Source: Rhizaria sp. SCN 62-66
Lineage: Eukaryota; Rhizaria, unplaced
Reading direction: 5' to 3'
DNA length: 64,000 nucleotides
Assembly (NCBI GenBank): GCA_001724265.1
Contig: MEDY01000055.1
Location: 62,001-126,000 of the forward strand
The notes under the pieces are model-generated. The model did no database searches and was not told the DNA's origin. It saw only the letters and a list, made by a program, of their open reading frames with translations. Below, piece after piece: positions 24,401-36,400 of this stretch; the first letter of the stretch is position 1, and every line of letters begins with the position of its first letter. A program made the position numbers and the translations under genes.

Positions 24401-27400
24401 CTCGCTGTACGCGTCGCACGAGCCGCTGCCGTATAACACCGCGACGACGACGGCCGGGAGCCGCGGCGGCGCGCCGTCGAGCGAGTCCAGTCGCGCGCTG
24501 CCGTTCCTGCCGCCGCCGACGGTCGCGAGCAATACGCCTCTCATCGGCGCCGCCTCCACCACGAACTCCGTAGTATCCTCCGTCGCGCACACGCCCTTTA
24601 CTTCCCCGCACTCGAACGCGAACTCGCAGACGAACCCGCCGAAGCACCACTCTCCCTTCGCGCTGCAGCAGTCGCGGCAGAAAGCGGCGGGTGAAAACTC
24701 GGATCCTGCGGCGATGGCCGCCGCGGCGAGCATGGGCGCCCGCGCGTCTGCGCACGCCACTCCTGCGCACGGTTCCACGGGCCTCCGCCGCTCGCACAGC
24801 CACAGCTCCAGCCACCACAGCAGCCACGGCGGCCGCCGCAGTGCGCGCTCGGCCGTGCCCACGCCACGCGGCCACCGCTCGAGCCGTGCTGGCGTCGTCG
24901 GCGAGGGCGAGAGCAAGGGCGAGGGCGAGGGCGACGATGACGGTGACGGTTCGGCCTCGGTGGCATCGGTCGTATCGCATTACTCGCACATCAGCGACGT
25001 GGCCGAGGCCGTGCACGGCGGCGCGCGCTGGGACCGACACGACTGGGACTCGCCAGTATGCTGCGGCGACGGGTTTAACCGCAGTCGCTGCTTTTTGCGC
25101 ACGCGCCAGCGCATCCACCACCTCGTCATTAGCGACTGGTTCGGCTTCAGCAACGCAATCATTGTGCTTGCTGACTTTATCCTGTGTGCCGTCGAGGGCC
25201 CCTCGCACCGTCCACCCGCGATTGCCGACCTGTTCATGCGCAGTTCATACGAGAACAAGCACGGCTGGGGCGCCGGCAGCTACTTCTTCAGCTCCATGGA
25301 GTTCGCACTCACCGCGCTCTTCTGCTTCAAGACAATCATCTTCTTTGTTCACTACGGCAACCGGCGATTTGTGCGGTCCGCATGGTGCATGCTCGACGTC
25401 ATCATCACCGTGATCACCATTGCTGCCATGATTCCCTTCTCACCAGAGATCAACTTGGGGCTGTCTCTCGCGCGACCAGTCCGTCTCGCGACGCTGCTTG
25501 TCATTAACGCGCGCATGCGCGTCATCGTGAACACGCTGATCCGCTCGCTGCCGGCCATCGCGCCGCTGGCGCTGATCTTCTTCCTGCTCACGGTCGCGCT
25601 GGGCGTCTTCGGCGTTCACCTGTGGTCTGGCCAGCTTTACAAGTGCAACGACAGCACCGTGGGGACGCAGGCCGAGTGCGTGGGGATGTACTGGGACCCG
25701 CGGTTCTCGATCCCGCCAGAGTACCTAACTCTGCCCGGCGGGACGCCGCCTGCGACGGGCACGCGCGGCCGCCTGATGCCGCGCCGGTGGACGTCGCATC
25801 CGATGTCATTCAACAACATTGTCACCTCTGTTGTCAGCTTGCTCAAGCTTATCAACTTCGACGAGTGGGCGGCGCTGCTGCCGGCGATGATGCGCGTCAA
25901 TGGACACACGCTTCAGCCGCAGGATGAAGAAACTGAGGAGCCGCACGCGCTGCTTATGCTCTACATTGTTTTCTTCACCGTGTACTTCCTATTCTCGAAC
26001 GCTTTTGCGATCCAACTCGGCATTGCAGTCGTGTATATGAACTTTGAGCGTGTGAAAGCAGAGAATGACGGTACTAACAGGCTATCTGAGCCTCAACTCA
26101 ACTGGGTGAACACACGCCGCTCTTTGCTTGGTGTGCGCCCGCTGTCCAAATACCACATTCCGTCCTACGACGAGCGCTTCCCACCTTGGGTGCACGCTCT
26201 GCGTGTGCGTGCATACGAGGCCATCTCGACCACAGCGTTCCGCTACATTATCGCCGTCAACATTTTCCTCGCCGCCGTGGCCTCCGCGCTTGTGCTTGGT
26301 GCGGAACAGGGAGTCGAAACGGCACGCCGCGTGATCATGATGCTTGTGCTCTCGGTTTGGGTCATCGAGGCTGTAATCAAGCTCTTCGGTCTCGGCTGGA
26401 AGCAGTACTGGGGCGCAAACTGGAACCGCGTTGCGTTTTTCTTTGCTATTCTCAGTATGACGATGTTGATGCTCTCGATTCCCAGTCAGATTGATGTCGA
26501 TGGTTACACGCTCGTGGTGACGTCGCTGACGATGCTGCGTATGCTCGAGTTCTCCGCGTCGCTCATGCAGCTCGTGTACCAGCTTTACGTCTCGCTTGCC
26601 TCCATCGGTGCCGTCACGGTCGTGACGCTTGTCACGCTCGCGATCTTCGCAATGATCTTCGTCATTGTGTTCGGCTTTATCCCGACTAACGACCCCGACT
26701 TGTTCCTCACAAACACTTACGGCCGCAACGCCAACTTCGCCTCGTTCCTTGTCTCGTTCGTCGTCATGATGCGCATTGCGACTGCTGACCTGTGGGTCGA
26801 TTTGATGTACGGCACGGCGCGCGCTGTGCACTGCAGCAAGCCTGGCTCGATGGAGCTGCACACGGCGTGGATGTGGGAGACCATCGCCAACAACAACACA
26901 CCGTTGTCGCCGAACCCGTGCTCTGAGAGTGGATTTGGCATGTATTTCGCGTACATTTTCTTCCCCGTCACACTCGCCATCATGTCTTTCCTTGTCATTC
27001 CACTGTTCACGGCCATCGTGCTCCAGTCCGTGGCCGAACTCAACACCGTCACCCAGTCCGTCGTTTCACGCTCGCACTTCGACGAGTTCGTCGAGATTTG
27101 GGCTATGTTCGACTCTATGGGCGACGAGTATATCCCTCTGCACCGTCTCCCGACATTGCTCCGCGCCATCTCGCCCGGTCTGTCTTGTGGCACTGGTCTG
27201 CAGATTGCGCGCAATTACTTCAAAGACCTCAACCAAACCACCAAGTTCGCTGCCAAGCGTAAGGACGCCGCCGCCGGCGCGCGCACCGAGAAGCAGCAGC
27301 ACGCCAACACGGAACTCATCCGCGTGCTCGAGCAGCTCGACGACGAAGACGGCGGAGCGGCGGCCACTGGCAGCGCGGCTGGCGGGCGCACTCCCGCCGC

Positions 27401-30400
27401 GCCCGGGGAACGCCTCGGTGCTCGCGACACGCGCGGAGCGACCGAGGTGACCAAGGTCACGATCGGTGCACGCGGTCGCTTCAGCCGCCCGCCGCCGACG
27501 TCGCGTCTCCCCGCTGCGTCTTCCACCTTCAACGCGGAAACTAGCACCAAAAACGCGGCCAACGCGCTGTTGGAGCCCGCGGCGCCGTCCCGTGCGAACG
27601 CGCCCAGCCACTGGTTGGCGCCCAAGACCCCCGGCATGTCGACGATGGCGTCCATCTTCACCAACCCGAGAGCGCTCATCGACGCGCGCGCGCGCAAGGA
27701 CAACAACGAAGCGCGCATGCGGGCCGGTCTGGCGCCGGAGCCCTTCTCGCCTACGCCCGAATCGGAGGCGCGGCCACTTCTTAAGTCGGAGACGACTTCG
27801 TCGAACGCGACGCCGGGCCCCTCGTCGCCGCTTCCGCCTCCTCAACCGCCGCGCGTTCCCGCGCAGCCCGCCTGGGAGCCCTTCTCGGACTCGGGCGACA
27901 CGCTGCCCGGCGCTGCGTCCGGCACCAGCGGTTCACCGGTTGCGGGCGCACCCTCTGGTGGCGCACTGCTGTCTGGGCTCGTCAGCGGCTTCCCGCGCAG
28001 CAGCAGCGGTGTCGTTGACGCTGACGTCGGTGGTGCGGCTGAGAAGCTTAACGCAAGCATGATCGATCTCGATAAGATTCCTAACGTCTCGCCGTCTGAC
28101 TTCACGCGTAGACTAAACACGTCGAATGTCGAAATCAACAACGCTAACCACAGCGACAATGATAACTCCGCGAAGAAGCGCGGCTCCATGAATTTGCTCG
28201 GTGAGGAGTCCAAGGCCGAAGACGCGTCTCCCTTGGCGCGCCCGATGAACTCCGTCGCCGCGGCTAAGTCCGTGCCCAAGCTCAATGCCGAGCTCACAAC
28301 TATCACTGCCTCTGGCGCCAACGAGTCTGTGCGCATTCCCAGCGCGGTCGTTCCCGTCGCGCTCCCGCGTGCGGCCATCGCGCCGCTGCGCGTTGGCTCG
28401 GTGGGCCCCGGTGTCTCCTCGGCCGGTGGCAGTCCCACGGCCGGCAGCGGCGCAGGAAAGATCTCTGGCCCGTCGTCGCCCCTTGCGGGCGGCACACGCA
28501 CTCCGGCGCTGTCTCGTGGCGCGACGCTCGCGGCCAACGCAGGACTGGACTCAAACCGTCGTGGCGCGGCCGCGGCCCCCCGTGGCACTGCGCCCAAGGT
28601 CAAGTCCGAGTTTAAGATCCTGGATCCAACGTACAGGGCTGAGGAGATCGCCGCACTCATTGCCGCGCTCGACCTCCCCGTGCACTACCCGCCCAAGGAG
28701 ACCGCCGCGGCGCAGGCTGCGGCGGCCGCTGCGGCAGCCGCAGCGCAGGCCGCGGCGCGCATGGGCGGGCGCGGGCGGCAGAACGCTTACGCCGCGCAGG
28801 ACGAAGGCTACCACTCGCGCGCCGGTATCACGTGGATTGACTTCTTCCCGAACGCCGTCGCGCAAGCCGAACGCATGCGCCACATCGACATCGGGCACAA
28901 GTACGGCTCCGTCAGCTTCAAGGCCGTGCTGTACGCGCTCGTGCGCCGCGTCGTCGGTGAAGACGTTCCGACAGAGCTTCCTGTCGAACGCGAGTTCTTG
29001 ACAGACATGAAACGCGCAGCCGAGACCATCGGCGTGCCGTTCGTGCCGCGCTGGGAAGAGAGCATCGAGGCGCATCATGAACGGCTCAAAAACCCGCGCA
29101 GTCGCGAGCGCATGCCATACCGCCAGCTGGGCAACATCAACGCCGCGCGCGACCAAATGGAGCGCAACGGCGACTTCTACCCGCGCGATGGCCCGGTCCC
29201 ATTGCTCACCGCGGACTCGTACTCAGTACATGAGGTCTACGCTACGCTGCGCATGCAGCGCGCGTTCCTGCGGCGCAAGATCTTCCGCCAGATCCGCGAC
29301 CGCCGGCTGAACGAGAAGGCGTACGTGCGCGCCGGTCGCCAGACCGAGATTAACGAGGCCCTGTCGCACACGTGGTGGCGGCTGCGGCGCATCGAGGTCG
29401 TGCTGCAGGCCGCGCTGCCGCGCAAGTGGGTCATGCTCTCAACCTCGCGCTTGCGCATGACGCACACCATCTGCGCGCGTAAAGAAGTCGGCCCCGTTGG
29501 CACTGCGGCAGCCCGTGGCGAGACGCCGCGCGCGAGCGGCATGTCGCCGTGGCACCGCGCGGGCACTCGCTTTGCGGGTCTCACCACACCGCGCCTCGGA
29601 AGTGCTACCACGCCAAGAGTCACTGGCGTCGGCGGGAGTACGCCTGCGCTGACCACTGCAGCTGCGACGCCGGCCGCCGCGGCAACACCTGGCCTCACCA
29701 ACGCCAGCGGGTCTCAGACCACCAGCGGTGATGAGACGCGCGCCAGCACGCCCCGTCAGCAACAGCAGCAACTACAGCATGGAGACGGCGACATCAACAG
29801 CGAAAGCGCGACGCCGCGGCTGCGTGAGCTGGGGCTCCAGGTCTCGGCCGCCAACGCGACGCCCACGCCTGCAGCGAGCAACGCAGTCGGCGCCAACAAC
29901 AACAGCACTGCGGGCTTTATGTCGGCGACTATTAGTGATGACGACCAAGGCGACCCCATGGGGGGCTTCGGGCTCTCGCTGAACCTGGCGCTGCAGGGCA
30001 CGATGGCGCGCACGGGGCCCATCTCGACGCGCAGCATGCTTCCCGTCACGATCAAGGAAGAGGAGGAGACTGAGACCATGCCTGACAGCACGCCCACGGC
30101 CGCCACACTGGTCACGGCTGCCGCCTTCGCAGGCTCGCTCTCCGACGCGCGCGTCGCGGCGCTGCCTGGCATGATTGACGACGAGGAGGACGGCGCGCCC
30201 TCGGCATCGGCGTCACTCATTCAGCCTGGGTCCGCGCGCCGCATGCCCTCGGGCGCGTCGCTCGCCGCGGACGGGTCCATCAAGCTTTCGCGCACCCCCC
30301 GCCCGCCGCGCCCGCCGTCGGCGCAAGGCGCGCCCGACGCCAACGTCATCAGCCACGGATCCAGTCTCTCGGCGCTTACGCGCTCGCGCGATCAGGCTCT

Positions 30401-33400
30401 CGCCGCTGCCGCTGCCGCCTCTGCAGCCGCTTTGACGGACTCCACCGCAACGGCCAGCAAGGATGTCGCGGCGCTCGCGCTGGCCCGGTCCCGCGGCCGC
30501 CGCTCCTCTCTGCCGGTCGTCCACGACGGCCGTTATGAGCACATCCTGGCCGCATCGGAGCACGTGCACCGCACGCACGACTTCACGCAACCGCCGCCGC
30601 ACCCGCATACGCATGCGGCTGCAGCTGCTGCGGCCGCCTCGACGCAGGCGTCGCTGCAGGGCACCGCGGCGGCCGTTCGCAGCGGCCTCTCCCCCCCTGA
30701 GAAGGGCGCACTGCTGTCCGTGACCGCTTCGCCCGCCGCCAATGCTGCCGCGCGCGCGGGCCGCTCCCGCGTTGCCGGGCGTACCGCGCAGCGCCTGCTG
30801 TCGCTCTCACCCGCCGCGCGCGCCTGGGTCGGCGCCGACGCCCCGCTGCCACTGGGCACCGTCAAGCGCGCCTTCGCGTCCCCGAGCGCGTCGCCGGCGC
30901 CGGGCGCGGGCACGTGGGCCGAGTCCGCGCATCTCCACGGGCGCAGGCTCGGCAAGTCCGCTGCGAACTCGTCGAGACAAGCCGCTGGTGCGGGCACCGG
31001 CGGCGTCACCTCCGCGCGCGCAATCTCCGCCGCCGCGAGAACGGAGCGCGGCGGGTCGACGCTGGCCGTCGGCACGCTCAAGCGGGAAGAGTCGGAGCGC
31101 TCGCAGCTGCGGCGCGAGCTGGAGCTGTTGTCTTCGCGCCGCGCGAGCGGTGGCGCGGCCGGCGTCGCCGCCGCCGTAGCCGCCGCGTCCGCCGGGCTGG
31201 TCGCGGGCGAGGACGATGCTGCGGGCGCCGTCGGTCGCGACGACGACGACGACGGCGACGACGAGAACCTCACGCAGCTGCACGACCTGCAGCTGCGCTG
31301 TCTGTTCGGCACCAAGAGCTGGGCGCTGCAGATGGCGACCGCAGACCGCCAGGCGACGTTCGACGACATGCTGCTCGAGATGCGTCGCTTGCAGCGCGTG
31401 CCCGCGGGCGTCAACCTCGCGTCCCTGCGTCCGCAGAAAGTCAAGCCGCACCCCGTCACGACGCGCCGCGCAGCGGAAGTCGCCTCTGCTGCCACTGCGG
31501 GCGCGGTGACGATTGGCTCGACGACTGATGCCCCTGCAGGCAAGAAGTCAAGCCGCGTCGTCCCGATGCCCGATGGCACTGCTGCAAACGCCGGGGTCGA
31601 CTACGACGACAACGAGACGATCTTGTTCGACGACGACCAGGCGCTTATCGACGGCACTGACGACGAAGACGAAGACGAGTATGACAACTACTACTACGAC
31701 GACAAAAACCCCGCCGCACATTCACTCAGCCAGTCCGCTGTCGCGGCCCACAACGATCAGACGGGCGACGACTCGCACTCGTCCTCGTCGTCGACGTTCA
31801 ACACGCAAGCGTTCCCCCAAGGCCCGCCCGCATCGGTGCCGTACTTGCCCTCGCCGTCGCCGGGTCCTAGCTCCACGCACTCAACGTCGCGCGCGAGCTC
31901 CTTCGGCTCGCTCACCGCCGTGGGCGCGCGCCCGCCGCTGCCCAACGGGCCCCACACGGGCAGCTCGTCCGCGGTGGGTGGCGCGACCGCTGCGACGACT
32001 GGTGGCGCTGTAACGGCCGGTGCTTCCCCGCCGGTACCCGCCAAGGTCGGTCTGCTGAAGCGCATCAAGCGCGGTTTCCTCTCGCTGCTCGGCATCAGCC
32101 AGCGCGACCGGGACCGCGAGCGCCGCGCCGCCGGGGCCCGCGCCGTCGCGCCCGCTCCCGGTGCAGGCGAGGTCCAGATGACAGCGGCGGCGCAGACCGC
32201 GCCGACACTGACGCAGCAGTCCTTGTCGAGAAACCCTGCCATGCGGCGCCGGCGCCAGGCCATCGCGGTGCCCAGTAACATTCCCGCGCTGCCGTTGATG
32301 GACGTCCCGCTGTACGCCGCCACCGTGGGCGCCGCCGCTAAGGCTGCCGCGGCGAGCACCGCCATTGTGTCCGTCCCGGGCGGCGGGTCCACTGTGTCCG
32401 TGACGGGGCCCGTGGTGATCACCGGCGCGCCGCCGGGCGTGCTGGCCGCGTCCTCCGGCGTGTCCTCCGTTCACCACTTTGCGCAGCCTGCTTCACAGTC
32501 CGACACATCCGCGTCCTACGCCGCCACCAGCGCGGTCACGGCTCCAATCAACCTCCACGCGCGCCCCGCCACATCCGCCGCGGTGGCGGGCACCGCGCCC
32601 ATCGGCCCCGGTGTCAGCTCGCAACTGGGCCTGGCAGCGGCTCCGACCATCACGGCGACAGCGTCGTTGATGCAGGGCCAGAACCGGTTCTCGGTCCCAC
32701 CTGTCACCGACTCTGGGGCCGGCGCCGCGCCGCCGCTGCCGCCATCAAGCTCGACCACGGGTCCGTCCTCCGCCGCCGTCTCCGCGACCGCGGCCGCGGG
32801 CACGGGGGCGGGCGCGCCGTCGACTGATAGGCAGACCTCGAGCCGCACGAGCGCTCAGCGTCTGTCACAGCACCAGCTGCAGCAGCAGCAGCAGCAGACG
32901 TCGAGCCGGCTGTCGGGCGAGCGCAACAGACTCCTGCTGCCCGGCTCGCAGCCGGGTTCGGCGCACAGCACGCCCGCGCAGCCGCGGCGCAGCCCCGTGT
33001 TCGACTTCGGCATGCGGCAGCCGGGCGACGTGATCATCCCGTCCCCCGGCGGCGTCGCCAAGAAGTTCCCCCTGGTCCCGCCGCCAGCGCTGTTCCCCGC
33101 GCTGTCCACGGTGCTGTCGCCGACGCACATGGGCGAGGAGAGCGACAACGCCAATGGCCGCGGACTCATGCGCGTCGAGTCGCTGCCAGAGAACGTGCAG
33201 CAGCACCTTGCCGCTGGCTCTAACGACGCTCCCAACGCGGGCCCTGACCCGGCATCTGCTGCGCCTGTGCCTGTGCCAGCGTCAGACGCGGCCGCACTGG
33301 CGTCTGCAGCTGCTGAGTCGGTCGCCATCATTCCTACACCGCTGCCGTCCGCGCCCGTGTCTGCGTCTGGACAGGCCGGGGCGCGCCCGCCACCGATGGC

Positions 33401-36400
33401 GCGCCAGCCTTCGGACTCGAGCTCCCACGCCAGCTCCGCCGCCGCATCCTCCACCGCGACGTCCACGGCCGCCGCGCTGCGCCGGCCCGACGGGTGGGAG
33501 CGCCGCCGGACCGAGCGCGCGGCCCTGCTTGCGACGGCCTCGGGGCGCGACCTGTTGGGGCTCGTGCCCGCGCATGGCGACGACCCCGGCTCGCCGGAGC
33601 TCACAAGACACGTTCGCATCACGCCCATGACCGCCGCGGCGGCCGCGGCAGCCGCCGCCTCGCAAGCCAGCGCACCGCAGCAGCTGCCGGTTAGAGCCTC
33701 GCTCCCTATCTCCGTGTCTGGGGCCGGGCTGGCGGCGCCTCCCGCGAGCAGCGGTGCGCTGCCCGCCACTGCCTCCGCGGTGACGACGGCCGCGCAGACC
33801 GCGGCGGCGACTGCGGCGGCGACCGCGGCGGATGGCAGCGACTCTGTCGAGCACTACGCATACAAGCTGAACCGCCCCGAGTCGATCGCAAGCAGCGGCA
33901 CGGCCACGACGGTCGCCACTGCCTCGGTCCTGGCCCCCGCGGCTGCGTACGCCGCCGCGACGGGCGTGGCCCTTGGCGCGCTGGGCTCGCCCACGCCAGT
34001 CGGCTCCGGCACGGCGGCCGGGATTTCTGGCGGCGCGCTGACGTCGAACGAGGACGCCGCGGCTACGTTGACGAGTCCCATGGATGACAACGGTACGCCG
34101 ACCGCGCCCGTAGTGACCATGTCGCCCGACACGATGCGCCAGGCCGAGCGTCAGCAGCGCCGCCAGCGCCGCGCGCTGCTCGTCAACGCGCAGGCGCGCG
34201 CCACCGCGGCCGCCGCCGTTGCTGCGGCCGCCGCGGCCGCTGCCGCATCGACCCCAACGGGCGGCGAGGCAACGCCGGGCCTCGACCCCGCCACTGCGAA
34301 CGCGCGCGGCAGCATCAGCGCCGCGGGCGGCGGCACCGCGGGCACGGCTTCCGGCGGTTCCACGGTGCTGACCGCAGCTGCGGCGGTCCCGGCCGCGTCG
34401 TCCATCGGCCCAGTCCCGGCCAGCTCTCCTGGCTCGCGCCCCACGCCCGTAGTTACGGCCACACCGACCTACAGCGCCAACGTCGGCGCGGGCCCGCCGC
34501 CGCTGCTGGGCAGCCGCGCCAACAGCGTGTCGGCCTCGGCCGTCGCCGCCGCCACCGCCGCAGCCGCCGCCGCGGCCGGCTCCGGCGGCGCGCCGCTGCC
34601 CCCGCGCGAGACGGCCTTCTCGCTGCTGCAGTGGCAGCGCCGCAGCTCCGCCGCAGGCTCCGTCGCGGCCTCCTCGGTCGCTGGCGTGCTCGCCCACACG
34701 GCGGCGCCCGCGGCCGGGCCCAGCGGCAGCGTGGCGGGTTCGCTCTCGCTCAGCGCTGCCGCCGCTGCGGCCGCCGCAGCTGCGGGCCAGCTGAGCCCCG
34801 CGTCGACGGGCGCGACGCCGCACACGACCGGCGGCCTCAGCGCCGGCGGCGACGGCGCAGCCATCAACAGCCCGCTGTCGGCGCCCGGCGGCGGCGCGGG
34901 GTCTCCTTTCATGCGCCCGCCGCCGCTGGTCTTCGGGCTGCCCGCGTCCACCACGGCGCCCAGCGCGCTGGGTCCCGCGGGCGCCACGGCGGGTGCGCTC
35001 GCTGCGGCAGGGCCCGGCGCGTCTGCGTCGATGACTGCGGGCGGCACTCCAAGCTCACCCAGAGCCCAGGGGCCCGCGAGTGTGCCCATCGGCCCCGTCG
35101 GCGCACACGCGCAGGCGCATGCTCAGGCACAGACACAGGCGCAAACGCTGGCTTACAACGGCAACGTTGCTGTGACAGTCACTCCGCCGGTGTACGGCTT
35201 CTCGAACTTCGCCAGCGTGAACACCGGCGCTGGCGCGCTCACCGCCGGCGACTCGCCCGCGGTGGCGATCGGCGAAGCCACGCCGCAGCTCACGGCGTCG
35301 CCGATGCCCGTGCGCTCGCTGCACGCCGGCTCCGGGACTCCGGTGCCCGCCAGCGGCGCCGGCAACGGCAACCAGCTGCAGGGCCAGGGCCAGGGGCTGA
35401 GCACGCGCGTGCACTCGTCGAACGCGTCACCCGCGCTCAACGCCGCCACAGCTGCGGCCGCCGCGGCTGCGCGTCTGCAGCAGTACCGCGCTCAGCTCTC
35501 GCAGTTGGGCAACTCTGGCAGCTCGACGATCAGCTCGCCGCACAACTCGACGCACGAGACAATTCGCACCATCGTGGCCGCCGCGCAGGCCGCAGCCGCG
35601 GTTCGCGCTGCTGCCGCGGCGATGGCCAACGGCCCTGGCGCGCTCCCGCCAGGCCACGACGAGGGCGAGGAGGACGCGCACGACGACATCGTGCGCGCGG
35701 GCGTCCGCAGCGACCGCGACGCGCCCGGCGGGTCCGGCGCTGCCGGTGGCGGCGGCGGGACGGGCACTGCCGCCCACTCCCCCGCCGTCACGGCCTCCTC
35801 TTCCCGCGCCCCCGCATCATCCGCAGCCACGGCGGCGACCAACGCCGCGCTGTCCGCGCTTCACGCCGCCACGGCCGCCGCCAGCGCGTCCACGGCGTCG
35901 GCCGCGCCCTCTGTCGCGTTCGGCCGGCCCCGTACCGGCGGCTCGCGCGTGCAGTCGTCGCACTCGTCGCACCACACCGCGGCCTCGTCCTCCGCCGCGC
36001 CAGCGGCCGGCGCCGCCCCTGCGACGGGCGCGGGCGCCGGCATGTGGCTGCCTCCTGCGAACGCACCGTCCATCATCGGCGGCGGCGGCGGCGGCGGCAA
36101 CAGTCCTGGCACCGGCGCCGCGACTGTGGGACCGAGCTCCTCGTACTCGATGCGGCCGAGCCCCGCGTCGGGCCCCACGCCCGCGACGCCCGCGTTCACG
36201 GCGAACACGAGCACGAGCGCCAATACACCCGCGTTCCCGGCCGCGCCCGTGCCGCCGTCGGCCGCGTCCGTACCCGCCTTCTACAACAGCATGCCGCAGC
36301 AGATGCCGTCGCGCCTCGCGCCGCTGAACCCGTACTCGGCCATCAACACCGCCGGCTCGCCGCTGCCCGCCATCACCGTCTCGGCCGCCGCGCCGCACGT

